64,000 bases of DNA from Tolypocladium sp. Sup5 PDA-1 (taxonomy: Eukaryota > Ascomycota > Sordariomycetes > Hypocreales > Ophiocordycipitaceae), in assembly GCA_000750105.3 (NCBI GenBank), contig JPHH03000041.1:186001-250000 (forward strand), in the 5' to 3' direction. The notes under the pieces are model-generated. The model saw only the letters and a program-made list of their open reading frames with translations, was not told the origin of the DNA and made no database searches. The first letter of the stretch is position 1; each line of letters opens with the position of its first letter. The translations under genes and the position numbers were made by a program. Of the stretch, positions 33,504-44,000 are shown piece after piece.

Positions 33504-35674
33504 TTATGCATCAGCAGCAGGCTTCGTCTGCTTCGCCGCCAGCTCTTTCCGGCGCTTCTTTTCGGCCCACTCCCGACTCGCAACCCTAGAGCGCTCGGCA
33601 GCCTGGTCCCTCGCCAGTTTCGCCGTCGACTCCCTGTCGCGCCTGTCCCGCACCTTATCCTTGGCGTAGATGCTGTCCCGCGCGAATATCTCCCTGCCGC
33701 GTAGCCGCTGCTGCTGAATCTCCTCGGCCGAGAGCGTGCTGCACTTGCCGCTCGTGCCCGTCGACGACGACGTCGCCCGGCTCAAGTTGGTGGCTGGAAT
33801 CACCATCGAGTGCCGTCCGCGTACCTGGGGCGACTGGGTGTTTGCAGCCGCGGTGTTGGCAGTCGCGCGAGTGAAACCGACAGACGTGCGCTTCGTCTTG
33901 TTCGCCCCGGTGTTCTTCTCTTCCGCCTCGTCTTGCGAAGCCCTGTTCTGGCGAGCGCGGCTGGCGACCGTCTCCCGAGGCAGCGTCGCCAGGCCCATGC
34001 TGTGTCGCACCGGTCGAGCCTTGAACTCGCGTCGTCTCTTCTCCTCTTCCTCCTCGGCCCGCAGCTTGGCTTCCCGCTCCTCTCGCTTCCGACGAGAAAT
34101 GGCCTCACCGGGCAGCTCAAACGTCGGCTTCGCCAGTGGCCTGTTAACCCTGGGCTTGGGAGGGGCGGCCTGTGCCTTTTGAGCTTCGGCTTGTAGTGCC
34201 TGGCGCGCATCACGTTGTTCCCTCAAGCGACGCGCCACGGCTTCTCCAGGCAGTTCGAATTTCGGCACAGTCGGGGGCTTCGTTGATTTCGCGGGCGACT
34301 TTGTTGCTAGTGTTGGGCGGACAGCGGTTGACTTGTGTCGAGACAGCGTGCCTGCTGACTTTTGTTCCACAGCAGAGCCCGGCTCGTCTTGCTTCTTGTC
34401 GCGAAGCGTCATCGACGCGGATCGTCGGATAGTTGGCCTCGCCTTTTCAGAGGCTTTAATGCGGACTGTGGCTGACTGGCCGGCCATCGATGTTCTCTTC
34501 ATGATGGTCACCTTCTTCTGCTCGGCTGGTGTCTTCGGCGCGGCTTTGATCGACTTCTCGTCCACGGAGGCGACAGGCCCAGAAAGAGTGGCGGCATTCA
34601 CAGCTTCCAACTCCTCCTCGAGTTTGTCCAACTCTTCCAGCGAGTCCTCGATGCGCGGAACTGAAAACGACCCAGCCCCCGACGAGCCTTCCACGAAGCT
34701 CTCGCTCCTCTCACTCACAACGGACAAAGATGGCGACAGTGCCAGTTCCACCCTGGTCACAACTTCGGGGACCTTGAGCGGCCCACCCGGATATGGAGGA
34801 GGCTGAGAGTAGGTCATGGCGACTCCGTCCTGCGACCCGTCCATGTCAGATAGAGTATATGCATCTGCCTTGAGTGGCGTGGCTAGGAAGGCATAAGTGT
34901 TAGCCAAGTCGTGTCCAGTCTCGCTGTGCTCGACAGAGCGGGATTGTTGCTTGCGGCGCAGAAAGTTGCAGCCGTAGACCAGGCTCTCAGACGCGGACTT
35001 GAGATTGTCCTCGTCGTGGGACCCATGGTTCGCAGCCGAACCTGCTGGCGCCGGGTACGTAATCAGCCATTCGAACTGACCTGCCAGGTGCTTTTCAATC
35101 TGCTCCTGGACGTTGCAGTCGGCGTCCAGAGCAGTCAAGGGGTGCTGACCCTGGAGTTGGACGCCTGTGAGACTAAAGTCAGCGCGGGCAAGTTACCGAG
35201 GCACGACAGTATGAAAGCTCACTCACCTTCGGGTTCCGTCTCTTGGGAAAGCTCGTCGACAGCGGCTTGAGGTGAGCCCGCAGGCACAGTCTCTTCAGTC
35301 TCAACAATGAGGCTGGGCTCCTCCAGCACAGCGTCAAGCGGCTCAAACGTTTCCGACTCGATGAGTGGGCGCCGGCTTCGGGCTGCGCGCCAGGCGACCT
35401 TGGCCTTGTCCGACTTCGTCTCGGGTGAAATGGGAGACAGATGGGGAGCTTTCTCAGCTATAACCGCGACACCAGTTGCTGACGATGCGTCAAGATGAGA
35501 CTCGGCGGCAACGGCCTGGTTCTGCCTGTAGTCGACTGAAAGCTCCTCGAGCACGTCTCGAGCATCCGCGGTTGTAGGTGTATGCGGTTGCGGCGAGCCC
35601 AAAGGAGCCTCGTCTTCAAGGATGTCGAAGCTGCCGGCGAGCAGCTGCGCCCGTGCACCAGCAGCGGGGGCCAT
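33504..35674 (-). CDS. Uncharacterised basic protein with three LPxE-R-R repeats
   Basis: Reverse strand, exons 35674..35227 and 35164..33504; the 62-nt intron has GTGAGT and CTCACAG. Product 702 residues. N-terminal ~350 residues are acidic/Ser-rich with a short helix (S-L-E-E-L-D-K-L-E-E-E-L). The C-terminal half is strongly basic. Two copies of F-E-L-P-G-E-A-[VI]-x-R-R-x-R-E-[EQ]-R occur at about residues 452 and 498 and a degenerate third (L-P-R-E-T-V-A-S-R-A-R-Q-N-R) at about 544, each followed by charged helix. The C-terminus is a continuous Arg/Lys/Glu-rich helix (A-K-D-K-V-R-D-R-R-D-R-E). The repeats resemble microtubule-binding TPX2-type motifs, but this is only a resemblance; I do not recognise a named family. 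Confidence 0.72.
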
Positions 35675-36562
35675 TTTCCTCCCAATGGCCGGCAGGACCC
35701 TCGAAAGAGTAATTTTGGGTTCCCACGCAGCTCAGGGGGCGAATGGCGTCGAATTGCTTGTCGTTCGCCCGTGTCTAATTTCGCGGATCAGCCCGGGGTG
35801 CAGGGGGAGGCAACACGAGGAGCCTGGAGGCGGCCAACAGCGGGGCCCGCGTCTGGAGTTGTGCAGTACAGTTTGGGGTTGATGAGCAGGGGAATAAAAA
35901 AAAGGCAATGATGATCAGCTATGCTTGCTTGCTGGGCTACACAGTGATAGCAGTACGTAGCAATGGCGCGTGGGCGGTGCGGGTGCTGGAGAGGGTGCGT
36001 GTTTGTTGTTGTTTGTTTGTAGTTGCGGTTTAAGAGAGAAGATGGGACGAACAGTTTCTACCCGTAAGCTGGTCCAAGTCCATCCTCGCCTCCCCACCGC
36101 GCCCTGCGACTCCCCCAGCCTTCATGGAAACGCTGCTGCAGCTGCAGGCGCGGGACGGTTTCGCCTGCTGTGCCACGGGCCGAGTGCAATGGCATGGTGT
36201 GTTGTCGGTGGCTTTGCGCCACGGCAACGCTGCGACCAACGACGCGTCTCGCGCAGCATCGCGTCAACCCCGCAGTCGGCGGAAGTGCCATCCATCCATC
36301 CACCACCTGGAGCCCGATGGCTCGATCGTCTGATCAAATGCACGAGCATACGATATGAGCCTGGCTGGTGGTGATGGAGTTGCGAAATCGGCCTGATTAC
36401 CTGCGTCAGTCTCGTGCTGCACCACCGCGTGGCTCCGTGTCCTACGGTCTGCAGCTGTTGACACATTGGGTTTCCAATCTGCAGCGAAAGTGCCTGACGG
36501 CGTTGCGCATGCAGGGCTTCATGCTGGTGACGGTGTGTTGTTACTTTGCTCGCTCGAGTCCG
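35675..36562. other. Intergenic between the LPxE-repeat gene and DAD2
   Basis: 888 bases: promoter of the LPxE-repeat gene on the left and DAD2 3' untranslated region on the right. Small ORFs show no features. Confidence 0.55.
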
Positions 36563-37126
36563 TTACGTGCTCGCCGTCGACTCGTCCTCGGCTGCTGCAG
36601 CTTCCACGGCTTCGGCCTGTGCCTGCAGCGTCGGCGCATGCTCTGTCGGTATACGCACCAATGTCTGCGGCAGCGGCAGCGGCTCTGATGGCGCGTCTTC
36701 CGTGGCAGCATCGCCTGGTGGTTTCGCAAACTTGGCTGCCGCCTCCTTGTCAGCTCCTATCCAAGCTCAGCAGCAGTGGCCGTGGAACGTACCGGATGCC
36801 ATGCTGATGGCTCGTAGCACATTATGCCAGTTGCTCATGACCGTCGCAATTGCTGTCAACCGGCGTCAGCGCCCATGCCCTCGTAGTCCGTGCTGTACTT
36901 CGATAGAAATACCCTCTGTGCCATCAGACAAGGTCGAAACCTTCTTCTCCAGAGCCTCCATCTGCGTTGCGACCGCGCCGCTCAGGTCCCGTAGCTCCTT
37001 GAGATGCTCCAGCTCGGCCTTCTTCTCTTCGATTCGTGCAATCAGCGCCGGCGATTGGGACGCGGTAGAGGCCGAGCCGCTGGCGCCGCGCATGTGCGTC
37101 GAAAGAGATCGCGTCGGGTACGACAT
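36563..37126 (-). CDS. DAD2: DASH/Dam1 complex subunit DAD2
   Basis: Reverse strand, exons 37126..36913, 36852..36793, 36735..36563; product 148 residues. The first exon carries the Dad2 heart: L-I-A-R-I-E-E-K-K-A-E-L-E-H-L-K-x-L-R-D-L-S-G, then T-L-S-D-G-T-E. The second exon gives V-M-S-N-W-H-N-V-L-R-A-I-S-M-A-S. The third ends with P-L-P-Q-T-L-V-R-I-P-T-E-H-A-P, seen in filamentous-fungal Dad2. For intron 2 I chose the GGCAG acceptor (57 nt, GCTGAC branch) over an upstream GATAG that would give only 36 nt; both keep frame. DASH rings couple kinetochores to spindle microtubules. Divergent from SGO1. Confidence 0.9.
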
Positions 37127-37503
37127 GGTGCGCAGGATCGTAAGAGCGCTGCCCTTTTCGACAGCTGCTCAACACAGGCAAGCAACTGTCTTGATAGCTT
37201 CAGGTCGCTTTCGATGCGGCGCGTCCCAAAACGGTTGGTGGGGTTTGGCCCAATTCACGTGCGGAGCCCTCAGTGCCCCGGCAACCAGCGGCTCCAGCCC
37301 AGGCATATCGATCTAAACCGCATTAGGCCAAAGGTAAATAATGACACAACCTGAAATTATCCCACCTCAGCATCACGCTGGCCGCTGCGACTGGCGCTCC
37401 CCAACAACCTCTCCTGATAATTACTCTTGCATCGCGCAAATCTGGTAGTTCTGCTGTTACACTTGTCAAAACCTCGCATACGACTCATCGCACACTATGA
37501 GCT
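37127..37503. promoter_or_regulatory. Bidirectional promoter of DAD2 and SGO1
   Basis: 377 bases between two start codons. Contains CCAAT (37250..37254), CACGTG (37256..37261) and GTAAATAA (37334..37341), which fits the forkhead core RTAAAYA. Shared regulation of two mitotic genes is inference. Confidence 0.5.
37334..37341 (+). promoter_or_regulatory. Forkhead-like site GTAAATAA
   Basis: Matches RTAAAYA, the core bound by yeast Fkh1/Fkh2, which drive G2/M genes. Located near the middle of the DAD2-SGO1 intergenic region. Confidence 0.35.
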
Positions 37504-39591
37504 ATGGCTAGGCTCAACGAACCCCCCGTGTCTTCGGACAGCGTCGAGACGCGTGCGTTCTGCTCTGCCCGATGCTCCTTTGCAAGCACGCGCAGATCAC
37601 TAACATGTTCATCACCAGTTCGCAGGAAGATGCTTCGCCAAAACCGAGACCTCGCCAAGTCCAACAACATCCGCGCCCTGCGCATCAGGGAGCTAGAGAA
37701 CGAGTGCGCCTGCATGCTGTCCGAAAACCTGGAGCTCCGCGGTCGAATCCTGGAGCTCGAGCAGCAAGTCGAGGACAACGAGGCACGACGGATAGCAGAT
37801 CACGCCTTGGCCATCAAGGCCAAGCTGGAAGCACAACTCACGGAGTGGGGAACCATGCTCGCTGGGCTCGGGCTGGAGCCGCCGATGAAGAGACATTCGC
37901 CGCGGATTAGGAAGTCAATCAAGCAACGAATGAGTTTCAGTGCCAACCGCCCGAGTCCTTCGCAAAGAAGGCTACGCGATGTCGCTAGGGACATTGAGGA
38001 GCTGGGGCACATCTCAGAGAACAAATCATGTCCGCGCCCGTCAATGAAGTATGCGACTCTCACACATCGCGATTGCCAGCAGTTACTAATGAGCGACAGT
38101 CCTGAACAGATTCTGGCGCTGCGGGCAGAAGCCGACTCGACCGATTCAGCCGACCTACCAGAATTGGGACCCCCGCCAATGTCCAAGTTTATCGACGAGG
38201 ATCCCGTCAAGGTCGACTCCCCCAGCAGAGCTGCCCCCATCAAAATACAAGAATCGAGCCCGAGCCTCAAGAGAAATATCGAGCTGCCATTTTCCCTTAC
38301 CTCGCCCAAACTTGGGAAGGTGGCAGCGCCGCCAGCACCATCGCCAGAAAAGAAGTCGGAGCCCTTTGCTAAGCCGCAACAATCACGACCTCAGCCCACT
38401 GCTTCTGCCGAGCCGAAGGTGGTTGCGCAGCCCATCAAGACTGGGGCAAAGCGCAAATTCGCCGCCCGGGACGATGCAGAGAATGTTCCGATACAACGGA
38501 TAGTGAACGAGAACCAGCCACCACGAGGCTTGTCCGAGAAGCAGTCAATACGTGAAAAGGCTGGCGGAAAGACGTTGAAAGAGCTGGCCAGTATGAGGAA
38601 GGAGACCCAAGACAAGCAGGGCGCTACGGGCAATGCTCGGAAACCGCTCGCAGCGAAGAGCACCAACGACGACATTAGCTCGCCGAAGAAGATGTCAAAG
38701 CCGGCGGTGACCGACGAGGTGGCAGCGGCCAAGGCCGATTTGGTGAAGGCCAAGGCTTCCAATGAGCGATCCATGTTGAAGGCAAGGAGCAACCAGCCAG
38801 TCAAGATGGAGGCAGTTCCGGTGCCTGATATTCCGCCACCAACGACTACAGAGCTGGCAACGCCCCTTGTTGAGGCTGCACTGCTCTCACCGAGCTCTCC
38901 TGAACCGGCATCTGCTGACGGCGGCCACCGGGGAGATACTCCGCCTCCTGCCGACATCACTTCCAGGGGCGAGACAACACGGCCCAGCAGGCGGAATAGG
39001 ACAGCCATCAGCTATGCGGAGCCGAACCTCAGGGACAAGATGCGACGGCCGACAAAGGAGCTGTTCGACGCAGTGGCCGGAGAGGGCAAGTATCCTCGGC
39101 GGTCCAGTCAGGCGGAACCGCTTGCCCCTGAGATGCTCAAGGTGAAGCGCGAGTCGGATGCCGGGGAATCATGGAAGAGCTTGCCCGCTGCAAGCGAGAG
39201 CTCCGCCGAGGCTGAGCCGGGGAGCATACCGGCAAGCCCCTTGGCCAACAAGAGCTCTTCACCTCAAGACCTGCCAGACACTGTCGTGACAGACAGGCGC
39301 CGGCGGCCATCTTCAATGGCCCCGAAAGAGGCGGGACTCGCGGACCAAAGCATCAAGACCGTTGATCAGCCGACGGACGCCGACACCTGTCCAGACACCA
39401 GCGGATCAGGCGATACCGATATCTATGAGTTTACGAGTTCGTCGCCGCAAATAGACGAGGATGCCACCACAAAAAAGACGGGCCGCCGGCAAACCAAATC
39501 CTCCAGGCGGGTGTCAGCAGCTGTGGGAGGCGACAAGGGCGTCGGAACGAAAGACTGCAACTCTTCTAGGCGAAGGAGCATGATGGTGTAA
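37504..39591 (+). CDS. SGO1: Shugoshin
   Basis: Exons 37504..37552, 37619..38048, 38100..39591, product 656 residues. Intron 1 (66 nt, GTGCGT..CACCAG, CACTAAC branch) joins S-V-E-T to L-R-R-K-M-L-R-Q-N-R-D, the conserved shugoshin start. Intron 2 (51 nt, GTATGC..GACAG) has a perfect TACTAAT branch. Residues about 20-90 form the coiled coil (R-E-L-E-N-E-C-A-C-M-L-S-E-N-L-E-L-R) that binds PP2A. The C-terminal box reads T-A-I-S-Y-A-E-P-N-L-R-D-K-M-R-R-P-T at about 462-479, and R-R-Q-T-K-S-S-R-R-V-S-A near the end. Shugoshin protects centromeric cohesin and supports bi-orientation. Both introns are multiples of three without stops, so an unspliced reading is also open. Confidence 0.92.
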   Translation: MARLNEPPVSSDSVETRAFCSARCSFASTRRSLTCSSPVRRKMLRQNRDLAKSNNIRALRIRELENECACMLSENLELRGRILELEQQVEDNEARRIADHALAIKAKLEAQLTEWGTMLAGLGLEPPMKRHSPRIRKSIKQRMSFSANRPSPSQRRLRDVARDIEELGHISENKSCPRPSMKYATLTHRDCQQLLMSDSPEQILALRAEADSTDSADLPELGPPPMSKFIDEDPVKVDSPSRAAPIKIQESSPSLKRNIELPFSLTSPKLGKVAAPPAPSPEKKSEPFAKPQQSRPQPTASAEPKVVAQPIKTGAKRKFAARDDAENVPIQRIVNENQPPRGLSEKQSIREKAGGKTLKELASMRKETQDKQGATGNARKPLAAKSTNDDISSPKKMSKPAVTDEVAAAKADLVKAKASNERSMLKARSNQPVKMEAVPVPDIPPPTTTELATPLVEAALLSPSSPEPASADGGHRGDTPPPADITSRGETTRPSRRNRTAISYAEPNLRDKMRRPTKELFDAVAGEGKYPRRSSQAEPLAPEMLKVKRESDAGESWKSLPAASESSAEAEPGSIPASPLANKSSSPQDLPDTVVTDRRRRPSSMAPKEAGLADQSIKTVDQPTDADTCPDTSGSGDTDIYEFTSSSPQIDEDATTKKTGRRQTKSSRRVSAAVGGDKGVGTKDCNSSRRRSMMV

Positions 39592-39955
39592 TGACTGATG
39601 TAGCTGCGGGCGAAGGCACGGCACTTTGTACGGGCATTTGGCGTTACGGGGCTTCAGGATGCATATTCTTTTGGCGAAGCAGGTTCAGACTCTCTTGATG
39701 CTCGAGATACCAAGCGACGGAATTTTCCTCAAGTGTTATATATTGAACAGCTCTCTCTCTTTGGGCCCGTCTTTGTTGGACATTGCCCCTTCCAATTGGA
39801 AACATTGGCGTCACGTTTAGCCAACCTCCTTGAGAAACATGTGCCATGGTGGTGGTTGTGTCAGCGTAGACATTTGTGTTTCGAATTATACGGGTATCGA
39901 CTTGAGTTAGACCTGCCATCCCCTTCCTCCTATTTCAGCGTTTGACAGATCACCC
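39592..39955. other. Convergent 3' ends of SGO1 and VPS29
   Basis: 364 bases of presumed 3' untranslated sequence of both genes. Nothing else seen. Confidence 0.6.
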
Positions 39956-40722
39956 TCATGATGACGTGCCGCCGGTTGGTTCGACTGGTTTTGTGTATGT
40001 CACCTTCTCCACCGCCACGTTCTCGTTGCCCTTGTCGTCTGTCCTTAATTGGTAGACGTAGAGTGTGAGAGAGATGCCTTGAACCTGTAGCCACCGTCAG
40101 TCATTATGTCTCCCCCGCAATGAGTATTGTATCCGCCCGCGGCTGTTGCAACGTACGTCCATCAAGCAGAAGCTCGGCGTGGGGTTCTCCCCCTCTTTGC
40201 TCCAGCCGTTGATATACGCGCCGGTCGCGGTCCCCGGGTTGACAAAGAACTTGTCCATGTACTCGAAGGCGTCAAAGCGGTGGGTGCCCCCCCAGCACAG
40301 CACGTCCACATCGAGCCGGTTCGCCTCGGCGAGCAGCAGGTCCGGCTCGCTGGAGACGAGGGTGAAGCCCTCGAGGAAGCCGATGCGGATGCCGCCGTGC
40401 GTCACGACCTGCGTCAGCGGCAGGGAGGTGGCCTCGACGTCGTAGCGGCCCTTGACGATGCGCAGGTCCGGCGCAATGGACCGCAGGTACTCGTACGTGT
40501 GCTTGTCGGTGAGGTTGCCCAGGCAGAGCGTCTGGCCGATCTTGCCGGGCGCGAGGAGCTTCTTGAACTGCGCGGCAGTCAGTCATGCGAGCTACGCGTG
40601 CTTGAGCTACACGGAGCCTGTCGCCGTGCGTTCGCGGTGACGTGCGTACGTACCTTGGGCGGGATGTCCAGGGCGCGGTCGGGGATGTGCATGTCCCCGA
40701 TGACGAGGATGAGGAACGCCAT
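39956..40722 (-). CDS. VPS29: Retromer subunit VPS29
   Basis: Reverse strand, exons 40722..40654, 40567..40157, 40084..39956; introns of 86 and 72 nt with GTACGT donors. Product 202 residues. It opens L-I-L-V-I-G-D-M-H-I-P-D-R and P-P-K-F-K-K-L-L-A-P-G-K-I, then C-L-G-N-L-T-D-K, G-R-Y-D, V-T-H-G-G-I-R-I-G-F, and C-W-G-G-T-H-R-F, the metallophosphoesterase-fold positions in Vps29. As in other Vps29 proteins, key metal ligands deviate (for example G-R-Y-D where active enzymes have G-N-H-D), consistent with a scaffold rather than an enzyme. It ends with an alternating G-I-S-L-T-L-Y-V-Y-Q-L strand. Retromer returns cargo from endosome to Golgi. Confidence 0.95.
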
Positions 40723-41095
40723 GCTTGCAGAGGAGGATGGGGGAGGAGAATTGGCCGACGCTGTCCTCGACCTGCGAGCTCTATGCGACTCGCTCGGTGC
40801 CGCCTCGGACGTGCCCCTCTGGTGGTACTTGGAGCGAGCTGTCAGCCAGCGTTACGTAGGCGTCTGGATACAGCGATAGCACTGGGTATTGCAATACGCG
40901 GTCCCAGTTGGGTCCAGGCCAGCCCGCCACTGAATCCACTGAAGGTTGGGTGGCAGATCTTATCGGCAGCAGGGGGAGGCGATAAGGAATTTTTTTGCAC
41001 GACCCGACTGGCGGCGGCGAAGAGAAAGGCGGCACCATCACCAGTCTCACCGAACATCTTGGTTGGTTTGACGAGGAACAGCACCTCTCGACACA
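40723..41095. promoter_or_regulatory. Bidirectional promoter of VPS29 and RRP12
   Basis: 373 bases between divergent starts. GCGATAAG (40979..40986) is one mismatch from the PAC box GCGATGAG, and AATTTTTTT (40988..40996) directly after it resembles the RRPE element; both accompany ribosome-biogenesis genes in yeast. Confidence 0.4.
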
Positions 41096-44000
41096 ATGGC
41101 GACGCCGACGCCGACACCGACGCCGACTCTGGCTGAAAAGCTGGACAAGATCAAGTCCCCTGGCCTGCAGAGCCAGCAAAAGGTGGGCTTCTCTGGTTTC
41201 CTTACCTGGGCAACACTAACAGTGTCTGTCTGTAGACTGTCGTCGTACTCTCAGCGGTCGAGTCGACCCTGAAGGAACAAAACTCTGCGCCGACGCCGAC
41301 TGGGTACTTCGCCGCCCTGCTCGCGCTCCTTCAGCAGGCCAACAACAATGGCAGCATAAACATCGAATTGGCGACACCCGTCGTCTACCTCCTGGACGTG
41401 GTCACGCCCTTCGCCCCGCAGCCTCTGCTCCGATCCAAGTTCACCCAGATCCTCACCCTGCTCGCCCCGGTGCTGCTGATGCAGGATGCGGAGCCCATAC
41501 TGCTCAGGACGTCAATTGGCTGCCTCGAGTCTTTGCTCGTGGCCCAGGATGCGCCCTCGTGGGAGCTGTCCGTCACGCAGGTCGGACCTCGCCGGGCCGT
41601 CGCCGGTCTGCTCAACCTCTCCCTGGACCACCGGCCAAAGGTGCGCAAGCGTGCACAGGATGGGCTGAAGCAGGTCCTCCGGAACCCTCCCCCGAGTCCC
41701 TCGCTGGACCACCCGGCCGCGGATATGTGCGCCGGGACCGCCCTGAAGAACCTCGAAGATCTCTCTGGGCAGGCGGCGCAAGCACGCAAGGGCAAGAAGT
41801 CGGCGGCCACGACCCATGATCCCGCATTGATACACGCCCTGCAACTGGTCAAGACGGTGGCTGCGGCGAGCGGAGGCTGGCCGAGCACAAAGATTGAGTC
41901 CTTGTGCGAGCTGTTGTTGAGCATCGCCAAGACCGGAAACGAGTACATGACGATGGCCGGGTTCGAGATTTTCGAAATGATCTTCGAGGGCATGTCGGAA
42001 GAGGTCTCGTCATCAAAGCTGCCGCGCCTGATGGAAATCATCTCCGAGCTGCGACCGGCGGCAAACGATACCCAGCTTGTACCCGCGTGGCTTGCGATTC
42101 TGTCCCGAGGATACGACGTTTCGTCACAGGTCGAGCCCGACGAGACCTTCCAGAATCTTCCCGACCTGTTTGCCATGGTCGCGCAGTTCCTCGAGTCGGA
42201 CTCCGAGAACATTCGAATTTCGGCCTCCGAGTGCCTCGTCTCTTTCTTGGTCAACTGCATCCCACAACAGGTTATCCTGGAGCCTTCGATATACGACGAG
42301 AAGATTCTAGACAAGATCGCAAAGACGGCGGAATCGCTGCTTACTGTCCAATATCAGGCAGCTTGGCTGCAGACGTTCAACGTGCTGGGGGCCATGTTCA
42401 CCTCCCTGAGATGGAGAGCGTACCCGAGAATGCTCAACGTTACGCGCACGATCGGCGAAATTCGAGAAAACTCGTCATTCCGCAACAAGAAGGAAGCCGA
42501 TGAGGTAATTGGGCAGGCTATTCAAGCTATGGGCCCCGAGGCCGTGTTGTCGGCTCTCCCCTTGAACATTGTCAAGCCTGTCAAGGGCCAGTCTGGGCGA
42601 GCCTGGATGTTCCCCATCCTGCGAGACTACACCAGCAACACCAACCTGGCTCACTTCAAGAAGGAGATGGTGCCTCTCAGTGAGCTCATGTTCCAAAAAG
42701 TCCTGGACCACGGCGACGCCGACAAGACCATGGAGATCAAGATTTACGAGACTCTGGTACAACAAACCTGGTCCATCCTTCCTGGCTATTGCGACCTGCC
42801 ACTCGATTTGCTCGAGGCCTTCGACCAAACGTTCGCCGAGATGCTTGCCAACCTCCTGTATAAGCAAGTTGGCTTGAGACTGGATGTCTGCAGGGCTCTC
42901 AAGACATTAATCGAATCGAACCAGGCGATTGCGGGCATCGGAGACGATGAGGAGGACTTTTTGCTGCAAAGCAGGGTCTCTCGGGAGTCTGCCAAGACGA
43001 ACCTCGAGTATCTCGGCCAGTTTGCCGGCAACATGCTGGCGGTGCTTTTCAACGTCTACACCCAGACCCTGCCGCAAAGTCGAGGCCCTATCTTGCAGTG
43101 TATCAACGCGTTCCTCAGCATTACGCCTCATCAGGAAGTCATTGACACATTCGACCGAGTGAGCAAGATGCTAGCATCGGAACTCCAGACGACCCCATCA
43201 GCCGAGGAGAAGAACAAGCAACAGAAGTCAAAAGACCACATGCCGTCAACGGCGCAGACGCTGATGGATCTTGTCATCACCATGTCCGCTTATCTCCCCC
43301 GCGAAAGCTTTGCTGCCCTATTCGAGATTGCGACCGTCATCATCTACAAGCAGGACGAGCCCCAGTTGCAGAAGAAGGCATACAAGCTGATTCCGCGGTT
43401 GGCGACCTCCGACCTTGGCAAGGCTGCGCTTCAGGAGAGGAACGTCGAGCTGCAGCAACTCATTCTGTCCAGCTCCGAAAAGGTCTCTGCCCCTGCGAGG
43501 CGTGAGCGACTGGCTGCGATTACTGCGCTCCTGCCCTTTGTCGCCGACGACGCCCTCCACTTCATTCCTGGGGTGCTGAGCGAAGTTGTCATTTGCTGCA
43601 AGGAGAACAACGAGCGAGCTCGAGAGACGGCGTACGAGCTGTTGGTCCAGATGGGAAACCGAATGGCCTCGGCTGATGGAGCCCTGATTGACAACAGCAA
43701 GGTTTCACACATGCCAAACGACGCACCTGCTGGAAAGGCCAACATCGAGGAGTTCTTCACCATGGTCAGCGCCGGTCTGGCCGGTAGCACACCCCACATG
43801 ATTTCGGCCTCGATCACGGCCATCAGCAGGCTCCTTTACGAGTTCCGGTCTGGTCTGAGCGAGCAGACCTTGTCCGATCTCGTCCAGACCATGGACCTGT
43901 TCTTGACCTCTAACAACAGGGAAATCGTCAAGAGCTGCTTGGGATTCGTCAAGGTCTGCGTCATCAGCCTGCCAGTTGAGCTGATGATTCCTCGCCTCTC

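Noticed and set aside
34885..34945. Possible extra intron in the LPxE-repeat gene (branch GGCTAAC, acceptor CCTAG)
   Set aside because: No adequate donor that keeps frame; reading straight through is open.
36757..36792. 36-nt intron in DAD2
   Set aside because: Too short for fungal introns. Using the next GGCAG gives 57 nt with a GCTGAC branch and the same downstream frame.
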